A stretch of 64,000 nt of DNA. Source: Isoetes taiwanensis. Taxonomy: Eukaryota; Streptophyta; Lycopodiopsida; Isoetales; Isoetaceae. The notes under the pieces were generated by a model. It saw only the letters and a program-made list of their open reading frames with translations, had not been told where the DNA came from and searched no databases. The stretch lies in NCBI GenBank assembly GCA_021234155.1, contig JAJEKV010000052.1, positions 7,613,358-7,677,357 of the forward strand. The letters are read 5' to 3'. Each line of letters opens with the position of its first letter. The stretch's first letter is position 1. Shown here one piece after another: positions 23,843-36,289 of the stretch. The position numbers and the translations under genes are program-made.

Positions 23843-24629
23843 TTAGCAATAGAATACCTTTAAAACCTGAGGAAAAATATGACTATCGCTCTCATCACGC
23901 AAAAGCAGGAGGGTTGCTATTGATGGAAAAACACAAAGCTGGAAGAGCGAAACAAACAACTCAAAACACACGGAATAGAAATCTTTGCGAATGCCAAAAA
24001 AAAAAGACATAATACTCTTGAATAATAGAAATACCCAAAATAAAGATCGTTTCTTTGACTCAAAATGCCTATAGAAAACAGAAGGATAACAATAGATAAA
24101 AAAGGCTATGGTGATCCTAAGCTCAAGGATGCTTTGCCGCGATTTACTCCAAGCTCCAAGCGGATGCAAAACAACAAATAAAAAAGAGGGACTCGGTGAT
24201 TTCTCGGCGACTCCTTGCGATTCACTCCATTCTTGCTTCCATAATGGGTCGAGCAATGGCCCTCGTGGAAGAAACCATAACAACCGCAAGCGGACGCTCA
24301 ATGGGCGGCATGCGTTATAAATTGCAAAGAGGCTGCGAAAACCGTAAACCCGGTAGGAAAAGAAATACGATAAGACAAAAATCAAACATGAAGAAACTAG
24401 CGCCAAAAGCGTTACATTTGTCGAGAAAAAGCGTTAGCACCCGTGAGCGCGTGACGAAAACATTTTAAATAAGTAGATATGCCACCACAAAGGGTGTCCC
24501 ATCCATCATGAATCTGAACATCAATATAACCTCAACATAACATACTCAATGCATCATAAATGAGGGTGCTACCCGGGGTTTAAACTCAAAAGGAGGTCGA
24601 TTAACGGCCAGGATCTCCAAAAAACAATA
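23843..24629. other. Unassigned region upstream of old LTR
   Basis: A 187-residue minus-strand frame (24406-23843) exists but is rich in F, L and S and has no recognisable domain; it may be chance in biased DNA or part of the older LTR. The left limit of the older LTR could not be fixed inside this stretch. Confidence 0.35.
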
Positions 24630-25198
24630 GATGGAATAATGACAATGGTGTTGGCTAGCATAGAACATTGGCTAGGGTGGTCCACTCTATCTGCCCCTCA
24701 TGTGTACACTTTGCAAATAGGCTGAAACATGGCATGATTGTAGCCTTAGGAGATGTAATCTCATGGAATCATCCTATGAGACTACTCCAGGTTGCATCTC
24801 CTCGGTCTGATGAGGCGGGAATGGGATAAGCCTCTTCTCGGAACACAATGGTTCCATGGGTGGCTAGAGGACCCAGGTCCGTACCCGACTTTAACCCTCA
24901 AAAATGCGTAGGCGGGGCTCACCCATACCCTCAGAGCCCGGGGACATCCCTTTGGGCCGGTGCACTGCGACCTAGGAGGTGTCGGACCTATACTCGAGCC
25001 ACATGCGGTGGCCAGACTATAAGCCTAGCACACCATGGGAGCCTTATGATAAGCAAGACTCCTACTTCCATATCACCATTGTATGCGTTATGCGGTGCTC
25101 AATCCGTCATAACATCCCGCTGACCCGGTGGGCTTTTTGTGCCCGCAGTGCATTTATTGGCATTTATGGGATTCTAGCTAGAAACATCTATAATTAAT
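24630..25198 (-). mobile_element. Older related LTR, left part
   Basis: Diverged but clear similarity to the inner element's LTR: ACAATGG..TTGGCTAG, GGTTGCATCTCCT at about 24792, and GGCCAGACTATAAGCCTAGC at about 25011, in the same order and spacing as in 25555-25940. It stops exactly at the TTAAT target site of the inner element, and resumes at 39098. Its own left end is not resolved. Confidence 0.75.
25194..25198 (+). repeat. TTAAT target-site duplication, left
   Basis: Five bases directly before the left LTR (TGTGGC start at 25199), identical to 39093-39097 directly after the right LTR. Confidence 0.92.
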
Positions 25199-26817
25199 TG
25201 TGGCTCCACTGCTAAATATCACGGCATTTCGGCCGTACACTTTCGGGAAATCCCCATCGGCTCAGCGGCCGCACAAGCCCTCTGTCTACCCCGCTCTAGG
25301 GTGACCCTAGTGCGGGGAGGGTTTCTGAGGTGTCTTGGCGCCCTTCCCTATGGGCTCCTATAACATGAGCGATAAACATGTCGAACTAGCATCAACAATA
25401 CAAATACTACCTCGAAGGGTAGTCCATCACATATCAAAGGTGCAAAAGAACATAGCCACATACCATAAAACATGAGAGCTCCTACAGTGGATCGACACAT
25501 AAGGAAGTCGACCCATTTGGATAGGCCTCAAGATAGAAGCGGGCCGAGTCATAACAATGGCGGGGCTGGCATAAGACAATGGCTAGGGTTGACCACTCCA
25601 TCCGCCCCTCACTGTGCATACTTTGCGGATGGGCTAGATCCGGGCTCGGCCGCGACTCTAACCTTCGGATCACGCAATCCCATGGCATCACCCGCCGGGA
25701 CTACTCGGGTTGCATCTCCTGGTCGTCGAGGTAGGAAGGGTTGCATCTCCCCTTCGGGGTCTAGAGGCTCCCAGGCGGCTAGAGAATCGTGGCGACACCG
25801 CGATTAGGTGCCAGTGAACCCCCTAAAACAAGAGCCAAGCCGACACTTGCAACTCTTGAGAGGCGGGGCAACACCTTAGCCCGGGGAGGTGTGGGACCCA
25901 TGCAGCGGCCCTGCAGTGACCGGCCATAAGCCTAGCCCACTATGGGATCCCGAAGTAGTCCCCACTTTCGGCGGGGATCCTCCCTCCCATATTGCCTCTA
26001 GCCCGTTGTGTAGTCTTTGAGTCACATCATAGCCTCCATAGCACTGGTGGGTTCCTATGCACAGGGGCCGCAATCTAATAGGAACTAAAGGGATCTATAC
26101 TAGGAACATACTACATATGGCTCTAGGTCTCTACCCCCTTCCCAACACAAGAGGAACAAACATGATCAACCATCATCTCTAATCATCATGAACAATATCA
26201 TATGAACATCTTAACCTAATCATACATATCTAACAATTAGTTAGGGTTCATTGTTTAGGGTTCAAGATGTTCAACAAAAGGATCTAGGGTGGCTCTCGCT
26301 AGCTTCTGAGAAATACTAACCCATCGGATTCTAACTCCCGGATGAACTAACATGGACTCTACTCAACCTACCTTCTCGAGCGCTTCCTCCCATCCCTGGC
26401 GTCTCCATGCTCTTGGCGTGGCTCGAAGACTTGCTCCCTCTCACGATCATACACACCTTCGAGGGGCTGCTCCGAGGCTAGGCTACTGACGAGCGATGCT
26501 TTCGAAAGCGGAGTTTTGGCGTGAATGAGGTTTAGGTGCTAGGTGGGGGAAAAAAGGTCTAGGGTTAGGGTTAGAGCTAATATAGGTGTGGGTCCACATG
26601 GGATGCCGCGTGGCACCACTAGGATGAGGCCGTGTGGCGGTTGCCCAATAGGATAAGGCCATGTGGAAATGGGTCTTATCTAAGGTTATCTAAGTTAAAC
26701 AATTAACTTAGATGTGCACCTGCCACTTCCCAATGCATACAAGGCTACTCGGGTAGACTTGTATGGTGGCGAGTCGAGGAATATCGTGTATATAGCGTAT
26801 ATTCCACAGGCGTCACA
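25199..26817 (-). repeat. 3' LTR of the chromovirus
   Basis: Begins TGTGGC and ends GTCACA on the + strand. Aligned by eye with 37470-39092, it is the same sequence apart from small changes concentrated at CAG/CTG sites (for example CTACAGTGG against CTACGTGG). It contains the palindrome near its outer U3 end described separately. Confidence 0.93.
26778..26805. promoter_or_regulatory. Palindrome near LTR terminus (left copy)
   Basis: An imperfect inverted repeat with arms related to GGAATATA and TATATTCC around a TATATA centre, 12 bp from the LTR edge. The partner copy is at 39050-39078. Possible regulatory or integrase-recognition role; inference only. Confidence 0.45.
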
Positions 26818-26826
26818 TTCTCCCCC
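26818..26826 (-). other. Polypurine tract
   Basis: On the minus strand GGGGGAGAA lies immediately before the LTR start TGTGACG. This is the plus-strand primer site for reverse transcription. Confidence 0.85.
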
Positions 26827-26829
26827 AGA

Positions 26830-27600
26830 ACAATCTTTGTCCTCGGCATTGCGCTAAAATGACAAAACTACTTTCGATCACGCAAAACAAGACAACATAT
26901 ACTTAAATTCAGCGATCAACTTGTTATTAAAGAGTTAAATGTCAAAATTTAGGCTATATTTGTACTTATACAAAATTATATAGCCTTAACACGGTTACTT
27001 CTTACAATAATTCAAAACATTATTATAAGAGTTATTAGGGTTCATAATCTAAATTATGGTTCCCCATCCTCTCGTAATGCACTCCACCTCATTTGCTCCT
27101 TCTCACTTGCACGCACATGGAGCACATTACGTTAGTCTAATTAATAAAATTGTGGTTTTAGGGGACCACCCCCTTACCAATACCTTGCACTTTCGATCAT
27201 GGCCCTTCGGTTTGAGCTTAAGGACCATTTAAGATGATCCCATCATTGCCCATGATCAAGTGCTACTTTGTACTTTCGGTTACGGTGCGAGTACCCCTAG
27301 TACATCATGCCCCAAGGGTTTCAAGCTAGGGGCGTCTCCACGATCCCATCATCGGCGCATGATCACTTTGACCTTCACCATGACCCCCTACGGCCCGGTG
27401 TGCGACCCCACATCGTGGCATAGGGAACATCCGACCGATGTCCCATTATCGGCGCACCATGCCTTTCCTTCTCTCTCTCACATGACCCTATTGGTCATGC
27501 GCACCTCTTGGTGCATGTTGGCCTAGAAGCCTTAAAGGCTTATCTCGTCATCGCCCGCGTTCAAGATTACGGCACATGTATTCTACCAACTAGAGGACAT
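26830..27600. other. Chromovirus 3' untranslated region
   Basis: Non-coding interval between the end of pol and the polypurine tract. The part near the LTR is AT-rich; the part at 27180-27520 is GC-rich with repeated CATGATC/CGATCATG motifs. No gene seen. Confidence 0.6.
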
Positions 27601-28060
27601 GAGCGAACTTAAGGTTAACTAAGAAGCATACTAAGCTAACCTCTGGCGAGTGGGGTCGACCAGTGGGAGGCGACTTCGCCCATCAAACTCCTTCATGAAC
27701 TCACGGGTATTGCTTCTCCAAATCTTGCTTTAATACCCCGTCGCGTCTTCCAGCGGCAAGTGTTTCCACTTGACCAAATCTTTGGAGGCGAGACCTCTAG
27801 TCTTCTTGAATGACTTATCAAAAGTAACTTCGAGGCCACGATTTCCACTTGCTCTTAGTCATTTCCAACAAAGTTGGAGTATCCAAAACCTCCTCGGGGT
27901 TAGGATTGTGCCTTTTTAATAAACTTACGTGGAAAACCTTGTGAACTTTGAGATGGGGAAGATCCAACTTGTAGGCTTGGGAGCCCCTCTCTCCAAAATC
28001 TTGAGCGGACCAGCCCACCTAGGGGCAAGCTTCTTGCAACTCCCAATCGAAGCTTAGCTT
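27600..28060 (-). pseudogene. Integrase C-terminus and chromodomain region
   Basis: Minus-strand frame 28018-27818 reads YKLDLPHLKVHKVFHVSLLK, the conserved tail of gypsy integrases before a chromodomain, then VLDTPTLLE. In a shifted frame it continues with VKWKHLPLEDAT (about 27770-27735), the tryptophan-containing core of a chromodomain, which targets integration to marked chromatin. Frames change twice. Confidence 0.85.
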
Positions 28061-29010
28061 GCTTGACCTTGATCTTCAACCTGCGCTATCTCGCCTACTT
28101 TGAACTCTCTTACGGTCGTGCTTGCCGGCTACACTCTTACGCCGACTTCTTTGCTGCTAGGAGGTAACCCCTCACTTCTTCCACCAAGCTGCTGCATATC
28201 TCCTAGCATTTGTTGGGACACCTCAACCTTTGACGCGGGATTGTGCCAAGTGTCAGGGGGTTAAGCTGCTTGGTACCCGTAATTTACCATGAAAGGAGAC
28301 ATCACGGGATGACTCTGTTTGGCCACACTGTGGCCGAATTCCACCAAGTGGATGTACTCCTCCCACTTGGACTGCTTATTCCACACAAAGCTTCTAAGCA
28401 TATCTTCAATGATTCGATTAAGTCCTCTCCGTCGACCATCTGTTTGGGGATGATAAGGCATGTGCTCATGGAAGCTTAAATGCGAATGGTCTTTGAAGAG
28501 ATCTGCCAAAAGGCACTCATAAACTTGGAATCTCTATCGGATATTATCTCTGAGGCATGCCATGGAGCCTAAAATCTCCTTCACAAATAGCTTGGCGTTA
28601 TCTAATCTTTGTGTGTCGGTAGTTCTACAAGGCACAAAATGTGCCATCTTAGATAATTTGTCTACGACGACCATCAATGCATCCTTGCCTCGAAGAGTCT
28701 TGGGAATCTGTGATAAAATCCATACTTACCACTTCCCCCGCCGCGTGCGCGCGCTAGAGGTTCCAAGGCACACGGAATTGAAGCTGCTCGCTTTGGTTTC
28801 TTGGCACAAGCCCGACACTTTCGCGAATATATCTTGCTATCTGCTTCTTCATTCCGCCCGAAGTAGCTACTTGAATCTTGAAGTAGGGCTTCATAAACCT
28901 GCATGCCCTGCTATTGGGCTGTTGTGTGTGTCATGGAGGATTAGCTTTCTTACCCCGATGATTCGGGCACACACAACTTATGCTTATGATACAACAAGTT
29001 GCCTTCCTTC
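28060..29010 (-). pseudogene. Integrase zinc-binding and catalytic core
   Basis: Reading leftwards: an HHCC-type segment ending IYSRKCRACAK (about 28840-28800); then FYHRFPRLFEARMH and the residues of a core beginning MVVVDKLSKMAHFVPCR in a shifted frame (about 28680-28625); then HMPYHPQTDGRRRGLNRIIE (28455-28400), the highly conserved strand-transfer region with its D/E-bearing helix, and KWEEYIHLVEFGHS. This is a gypsy integrase; several frameshifts are present. Confidence 0.9.
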
Positions 29011-29620
29011 TTATAATGCTTGAAGGCTTCGTTCCTTATATCATTTCTAGCCTCTCTAGAAAGGCTTTCCCATACCTCCTTGAAATCACCATCGGATGGT
29101 AAAGTCTCCTCAATTCTCTTGCCATACCATTTCGAAAGAGTTGATATAGCATTACAATGAATTCTGGTTTCAAAGAGGTCTTCTAGAAAGAGCATCGGCG
29201 ACCACATTCGACTTACGGCTTATAAGCAATCTCAAAGTCATACTCTTCTAGAATTCCATCCACCCCTTTGCCCTCCAGTTCAGGGTGGTTGGGTAAAAAT
29301 GTATTGGAGGCTCGGTGATCGGTATCTAGCTGAAACTTCCTCCCAAGCAAATAATGCCTCAAATACGAAGAGCCACGACAAATCAGCTAGAAGTTCGATC
29401 ATGGGTTGGATAAGCGGCTGCTTTCGGTGTCGTTCAACTTCTTGGAATCATAAGCTATTACCCTTCCTTCTTGCATAAGGACTCCACATTTGCTATCTTA
29501 CTTGCATCTGTTGCTACTATCTTGTCCTTATGCGGATCTGGCGAGAACTACTTTTGGTCTTTGTTGTTAAAAGGCCTTCTTAAGCTTTTCAAATGAAGCT
29601 TGAACATTTTCTAACCAATG
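29010..29620 (-). pseudogene. RNase H and connection region
   Basis: Between RT and integrase. Minus frame 29207-28950 ends GNLLYHKHKLCVPES, a conserved linker just before the integrase zinc finger. The upstream part corresponds in position to the RNase H domain, with ASNAFEGYHRSSVIL-like fragments too broken to assign catalytic residues. Confidence 0.7.
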
Positions 29621-30420
29621 TGTTCTCAATCTTTCACCTTAACACTCTTAGTGAGGTCCGTCAAAGGGGGCCCACTTAGCGAAGTCCTTCCACGAACTTT
29701 ACGTAATAACTTGCCGGACCTAGAAAGCTTCTTACTTCGCCACATTCTTTGGGCTGGCCAATCTACTACCGCCCGATCTTTGCGGGGTCGGTGGAAATTC
29801 CTTCGTCGATATGACATGGCCCAAGTACTCCACTCTCTTCGGTAGCAAAGTGGCATTTGGAGAGCTTGCCATACAATCGATGGCGTCTCGGCTTCTCCAA
29901 GACTTTCCTCAAATCTGATCATGATCTTCCATGGACCTTTGTAGACTAGAATGTCGTCGAAGAAAACAATGACAAACTCATCTAGAAAATCCCGAAGGCG
30001 TCGTTCATGAGGCGCATAAAAGTTCTTTGGGCGTTCGACAATCAAAGGGCATTCTTGTAAACTCAAAGTGACCATACCAGCGTTACGAAGGCGGTCTTAT
30101 GGATATCCTCTTCTTTTATTCTTATTTGGTGGTACCACGACCTCAAATCAATCTTGGAGAATACCTTTGCTCCTTGGAGCTAGTCCATTAAATCATCGCC
30201 CTTGGCAAAAGCATACTTGTTCTTTATCGATACGTTTGTTGGTGGCGATAGTCTATACACATTCTTAAGCGCCATCTTTCTTCTTCCGCGAAGAGTATGG
30301 GTGCTCAAAGGAGACACACTTGCTCTAATAAAACCGAGCTCAAGCAATTCACGGGTTGCTTCTTGAGCTCAATCAACTCGGTGTGCTCATCGTATGGTGC
30401 CTTTGCTGGTAGGCTTAGCA
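29620..30420 (-). pseudogene. Reverse transcriptase
   Basis: The minus frame 30075-29626 contains RDFLDEFVIVFFDDILVYKG, carrying the catalytic FFDD box (equivalent of YxDD) of gypsy RT. Upstream, around 30300-30080, further RT segments are recognisable in other frames. It synthesises element cDNA. Frame breaks before and after the box coincide with places where CAG/CTG would be expected. Confidence 0.9.
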
Positions 30421-31140
30421 TGCGGTGCTAATGTGATCTCACCTCCACACCCCTATAAGGTGGTAGCTGGGATCTCATCAGGAAATACATCCTTGAATTC
30501 TAAAATAAGCCTAGCCTCTTTGGCTTGGGCAATTGATTTCCCTTTTGATCGTTTCCCTCACGCTTATTGGGCTCAATTGCCTCCAATCTCAAGATGTAAT
30601 CCACCTTATTTCTTTCTATACTTTTCCTTAAGCGCTTCAAAAGAAATACTTTGCATAGAAGAAGGCTGTCTTCTTACCTCTCACTATGAATTTGGTGCCG
30701 TCCGGTCTTTGTCATGGCGACTTCATTGCGGTGTGATCGATCATGGCTTTTTGGCTTTAGGAACTCCATTCCTACTATAAGGTCATACCTTCCAATCTCC
30801 ATGACCTCTGCCCCCCCATCGACCACTTACTTCCACTAAGGTCTATGTCGAATGTGATCCTCCTCCTCTTAGTGTGCGAAATGGCCCGTTTTGCCATAAC
30901 AAGCGGCCTTGGCAGACTTCAATACCTTGTTCTTCATTAGGGCAGCCAGCCTAGGGAGGCAAAGTTATGAGAGCTACACTGTATCTATCAATACTAGATA
31001 TGGACTGCTATCTATGATCCCCTCGGCCCTTAATATTTGTTGGGTGACTTTCAATGTCATCGACTCAATGTTTGCACATATGTGGCACTCACCATCTATG
31101 AAGTCACGGGCCTCATGCTGGTGCGTCGTCTTCATCGCTT
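30420..31140 (-). pseudogene. Aspartic protease and linker
   Basis: Reading leftwards from 31130: FIDGECHICANIESMTLKVTQ, then LRAEGIIDSSPYLVLIDT followed by a stop where the catalytic glycine should lie, then fragments equal to the HNF..A strand in another frame. This is the retroviral-type protease of the polyprotein. The remainder up to RT (30880-30420) is a linker with leucine-rich fragments. The break sits exactly in the active-site codons, next to ATACAGTG. Confidence 0.7.
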
Positions 31141-32450
31141 ACATTCTTTGAATCCCAATCCATAAGTTACGCCAAAGGCTTTTGCATGGCGAATGGGCAA
31201 TCATGGGTTCGGTGCCACAGGTGGGAAACACACGAAACAAAGCTTCTTCTCAATACATTCTGTCTCTTCTCTTTTCGTCGGGCTGTCTAGAATGCGGCTT
31301 TAACATGCTGCCCCGATGCATTCTGCGACTTCTACGGTCCCCAAAGTTCTTACCACGAGCTCTCCCTTCTGCTGGCCTCGATGCGTGGTTGCTGATTGCT
31401 TACTCATTTCTTTGCTGCCCTTAGTGCTTGTCCGTTGACCTTCCTTTGAAGGCCGATTGTCTCTCACTGGCGTTCTTTGGAGCTTCTTCAAACTTATGGC
31501 TTTATCCTCAAATTACGCCCAGCTGACTTAGGGTTGATTGCTTTCGGACTAGCCTTTTGATATTCTTTGTTCAATCCCTCAATGTAAGTCTCGGTAGCTT
31601 GCCTTTCCGACACTCCGGGGAACATGGAGTCTAAGTCGCATAAATTCCTCTGTATACTTTGCAAGCGACAATGTACCTGGTTCAATCTATAGAGAGCTGG
31701 CGGATGGATCTTTTGCTAGTATGTGACCTAGGCACATAATGTCTGCGAAAAGCCTTCTTTGAAGGTCTTGAATCTGCAACCGTTCCTTTTGAGCTTGTTA
31801 GACTTAGCATAGCCTTTCCACCCGATTCTATTTTGCTCCTATCAAGTTTCTTTGTAGCAACTTTCCCTATGTCCTTATCCTTCATGCCATAAGAGTTGCG
31901 AACTCTTCCATCTCGTCAAGCCGGGCTTACGCCTCCATACACGATCTGTCCTTCCACGAGGCTGACCCAACTTCCTAGTCTTCCACACATTGCTCATAAG
32001 CATTTGTCAACTTTCTTTTGATAATCATCTTCCTTCCTTGCCACGGCTCTTACGTGGAGTGTCGGACTCACTTCGAGCTAGAGGCTGTCATTTATGCGAA
32101 GTGTCGATGAATTTTGGAGCTAGGTGGTGTTGGAGATCTTCTATTTTTCCTTTTCCTCTTCTGTCTCGACATTTCCCTGGTTGTCTTGCCCCTCTGCTGT
32201 GGACCTTCCTCAATGCCTTGCTGAGGGTAGTGGTGGAGGTGGAGGTGGTGCGAGTGCATATTCTTGGGCATTCATCAATGGGGTGGCCCAATGGATCGGC
32301 TGATGCATCGATTCCTCATCTGTACCAGCCTTGCGTTGATTGCCTCCGGCGTCATTTCCTCGTTGTTGTCATCGATCCGCGTCAGAATAGGTTCCTTGGT
32401 ATCCGCGATCTTTATCATTACGGCCTTGGGAACTGAGCGGTGTTCCTTCT
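31140..32450 (-). pseudogene. gag capsid and zinc-knuckle region
   Basis: Minus frame 31685-31494 contains MFPGVSERQATETYIEGLNKEYQK, a retrotransposon gag capsid segment. It is followed by a basic, Q/S-rich stretch (31491-31300) and a knuckle-like CFVCF..P..H run at about 31255-31190. An earlier piece (32291-32088) holds GHPIDECPRIC. Structural protein forming the particle and binding RNA. Confidence 0.75.
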
Positions 32451-33420
32451 TTGCAAGGATTGATCATCAATGCTTGTTATTTGTTTTACATATCAATTAT
32501 ATCCGTTTACAATTAATTCATTGTTAGATACAAAAGAAATCATGTGAAATTTCCACTTACAAGTCAAGATGATACTAAGTCATTAATATATAGAAGTACA
32601 TTACATGATAATATCAAAGAGATTACTCAATACAATTTAAAACTTAAAAGGAAATCTTATAGCTGATCAATGGCCTCTGAAAGCCTAAAGAAATTCTTCA
32701 CATCTCTGAATCGGAGGCCTTTGGGGTTCTTGAGGATGTTCCTTGTCGATCTTCCCTCGAGTGCTCGCGCCATTTCGGTTCGGGAGTTACGAGTGCGATT
32801 CTTTGCTACTCTGAGAAAGTGATGCATCCCTGCGGTGGCCCCTAAGCGAAGTCGAGGCAATGGGCGCTCTGAGACCTCTTGAAAGGATGGCGTGATCTTC
32901 ATGGGGTATATCTTGAATCTTTGCTGCGCGCAGGAGTGCTATGAGAAGTGCCAGCGATTCTTCCCCTTGGACTGAACTCCTTGTGGAAGACTACCATTTG
33001 CCCTTGGTGAGGGGCTGGAAGATAGTAGCGTAGTGCCATACCCTTACACGTGCCTCGCGATCCGTGCCTTTCCTTTGAGCAGCTCGCCGTAGGCATCTCG
33101 CCATAAGGTCTTCATGGTCTCTCCACATCTTTGGTTGCATTGTCCAAGTTGATGCTCTTGGACCCTTCCCTCATGCTCTGGCTCGGCTTACCGGCGAGGC
33201 TTGGGCCCCTCCACGGCTTATGCGGTGTGCTCGTATCTGCTGGAACTCCTCCTCACGAAATAACGGGTTCTGTTTGTCGATGGAATTTCCCTTATCTGGC
33301 GATAGGCGCTATGTGGGACATTGTCTCCCGGCATAAGAATGTCTCTCCGCCCGGCTCCTTGGAATCTCTGGTATGAATAGTCGATGAGGTCCGTGCTTTT
33401 CCCATGTGCTATCATGCCTA
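32450..33420 (-). pseudogene. Upstream gag-like frame, poorly readable
   Basis: Three minus frames of 65-81 residues follow each other with little gap (33415-33218, 33096-32899, 32902-32657). The last includes SRTEMARALEGRSTRNILKN and GLRFRDVKNFF. They look like pieces of one protein but match nothing I can name. They may be the N-terminal half of gag or an additional frame of the element. Confidence 0.45.
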
Positions 33421-34481
33421 GAAGCTCGTCGATTGAAGTCCCCTGTTCTGGCGGTATGACAAGTTGAGGATGTCACTTGCTAGAATGTACTCCTCTCGTC
33501 GATGACTATCGTGACAGTGTGATGATACCGACCCGGTGGCTCGGTGGCTCTTCGATGTCGTCGTCATGCCTCGACATGTACCTCTGCATTCTTGTCGCCT
33601 TTCTGCTCTCCCACTGGGTTTTGCTCCCCTAGCTACTCGTAGTCTTCATGGATCTGCCGGAGATGGTGTCCCTGGCGTCGTGCCATAGTATTCGTAGGTG
33701 GAGGACTCTATATTGAGGATTTGATCGGGCCCTCTGGGTATCAAGTGGAGCTAAGTCTAAGGGCTGAGCGGAAGGTTCCCCTACTTTGTTGATTGGCTTA
33801 TAATGCATGAAGAGGGCAAGGGCATGCGAGATGAAAGGTACCTATGCCTATTATGTATGCGAGGTCATGTGTCGGCATGGTCCTAGTCCTATCCCATAGG
33901 CTGCTTCTTGCCTTTGGATCTGCCATCTCTCGACCTAAGGCTTGGGTGAGTGTCTCAAGAGAAACCCAATTCCCTCCCTAGGGGGTAGTCTAACTTCCCA
34001 AGGTAGGACTGTTGGTCATATTGGCACATGATATCGTATAGTATGGTGTTCTAGGCAGAGTTGCATGAAGATCAAACAAGTGGTCAAACGAGAGAAGGCT
34101 TGGTCGTGGGGAGCTGATGGATATGGCTTGCGACATTGTACCATCTCTCAAAGTTCTTTGAAGCCATTGAGCAAGGAAGGGTCGCGAGAAAATGGCTTGC
34201 AAGGATCGGTGAGGAGTTAGAAAATCGCCTAAGTGGTGGGGCGGTTACGTGGAAGGGAAAATGACAAATGAGGCGAAATCACCTCGTCTTCAATTAAATC
34301 ATTGGCAAGTTTAGGCGGTGTTTAGCCCCAAATAACATACGCCACTACTCGATATCACACTATCGTGCCTAAATTATTCAAAAAGTCTTCCATGTCATCT
34401 GCATAGCGGCAAAAATCTGTAATGAAGACACGATGAATTTTATAGAGCTTTACGTGATCGCTTTTTTTCCTTCGATCTCTG

Positions 34482-34730
34482 CTATTCTTCATGAAAATCG
34501 GTTTATTTCTCTACAATCTAGACCGGAATGGCTTCACGCACATGTGTATGGCAAAAAGCCCCATCCATATTACCGAAATCGATAGAAATCATAGTTCCAA
34601 GATGCTATTCTTCATGAAAATCAGTTTATTTCTTCATGAAAATCGGTTTATTTCTACTATAATCTAGGCAGGAATGGTTTCTGATCATGTGTATGGCAAA
34701 AGCCCCATCCATATTAGCGAAATCGACAAG
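34482..34730 (+). repeat. Tandem duplication in element leader
   Basis: Two units with CTTCATGAAAATCGGTTTAT and CCCCATCCATATTA anchors; one anchor is itself doubled. Confidence 0.8.
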
Positions 34731-35324
34731 ATTGAAAAGCTTTGATAAGCTCGATCGCTTCCTCGATGGTTTCTTAAAGCGATCCGTCTTTCCGCAGATT
34801 TCCTTGCGATTTGCGGACTACATGCAGCGGTTTTGAGACGATTTTGCAGCGGATTTGCGGGCGATTTTCGAAGCTCTGCCCGGATTGCAAGAATAGGTAA
34901 TTTTAGGGCTCTCAGCCCGAGAATTACGCAGTAGGTGTATGGCGTGGCGCTTAGAAAGTTGAGGCGGGGAAGATCCCGATCAAAAATATATGGGTGCCAA
35001 AAGTCGACTAGGCATTTGGCACTCTAGATGTGATATGTGGTGCATGCCTAAACTCCACGTGTAATATTTTTGTTGGTTCTTCTTTTGAAATTTTTGAGTT
35101 TGGCCTTTAGTGTGATTTCGCCCTGAGGCCCTTTTTATAGACTATGGTTGACCTCGGGATTCGTGCAAAAGGTTCCTAGATGGGGAAGACCTTGGTTTCT
35201 GACTCACGGGTGTCCAATTGAGCTACCATGAAGTGCAAGTCTAAGCAAAGCAAAGCAAGCAACACTACATGGCAGTTTGTTTGGTCGAATTTGGCTAATT
35301 TGGGTCAAAAATGGGCTGACCCGG

Positions 35325-35600
35325 GTGAGTCCGAGCGGATGGCCTCAGCGTCGCCCGGACCTTGAGCAGCGTTGTGATCTCACCGGTTAGCCTATTTTGG
35401 GCCAATTTTAGTCATTTTGGGAATTCCAAATGCTAACATGGCTAATTGGGCGATTCTAAGCTAACTAGCAACTTATTTTGAGCAAAGCCCGACATCTAAA
35501 AGCATGTTTTGGGGGCGGTCGGGTGAGTCGTAGCGGATGGCCTCTGCGTCATGAAACCTTGAGCCAGCGTTTGTATGATCTCACCGGTTGGGTCAAATTT
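35325..35600 (+). repeat. Tandem duplication in element leader
   Basis: Units share GGGTGAGTC, GCGGATGGCCTC and GATCTCACCGGTT about 200 bp apart. Differences again lie at CAG/CTG sites. Confidence 0.75.
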
Positions 35601-36289
35601 TGCTTTTTGATGATTTTTTTTTTTTTTTTTTTTTGCCAAAATTTTGTTGTAGTCATGATTTCTAGGATATTTCGAGGGGTGCTATGAAGAATTCTACTAC
35701 AATTGGGTTCTATTTCCTAAATTTCAAGCATACAACATTTTTCTAATTCTGAGGAGGAAATACTTTTATATTAATAAGAAAACATAGTACATGAAAATTT
35801 AAACTTTCTAACAAAATTTACAAAATTAGGGCCTAGGGCCTCTCCTGCCGAATCCTCGTGCTAAGTGAATGTCCTTTGGCATAAGGGTGACTCTCTTAGC
35901 ATGGATGCGCAATTTCCTTCCTCAAGAGCTGCACCAGCTCGCCCCAGTGACCTCTTGCGGGGCGGGGCGTTAGAGGGTGATCCTATAATCGGTGCGGAAC
36001 TCTGCATGACTTCCTAAGGAGGCGGCTCGCGCCTTCCTTATGAGGAGATTTGTGCACATTTGGAAGTGCTTGATCCCCTAAACACCGGGCGTACACTGCT
36101 TTGCGGCCCGTGGTGAACCCTTTAGGTTTTTCGGTCTAGGTGGGGGTGGCCGGCTGATTTTTCTTGACACGCGCCCTCCGCGACCAGTACACCTCTTGGC
36201 GACAATACCAATCGTTGTACCTCGTCCAAGCGGAGGTACTCTTATGCGCCGCCATCTTCGCTTAAACTTCGCGGTCTGTCCGGGCAGCG

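Larger units (their letters stand above)
33421..36200. other. Long non-coding leader with local repeats
   Basis: About 2.8 kb inside the element without a credible frame. It contains two local duplications, at 34482-34730 (about 120-bp period, CTTCATGAAAATCGGTTTAT anchors) and at 35325-35600 (about 200-bp period, GATCTCACCGGTT anchors), and a T run of about 20 at 35608. Confidence 0.55.

Noticed and set aside
23843-24406. 187-residue minus-strand frame as a gene
   Set aside because: Its F/L/S bias, lack of motifs and location beside the old LTR fit chance in skewed DNA; nothing supports translation.
26560-26580. Telomere-like AGGGTTAGGGTTAG run
   Set aside because: Only two units, present at the same place in both LTRs (also 38828), so it is part of the LTR rather than an interstitial telomere.
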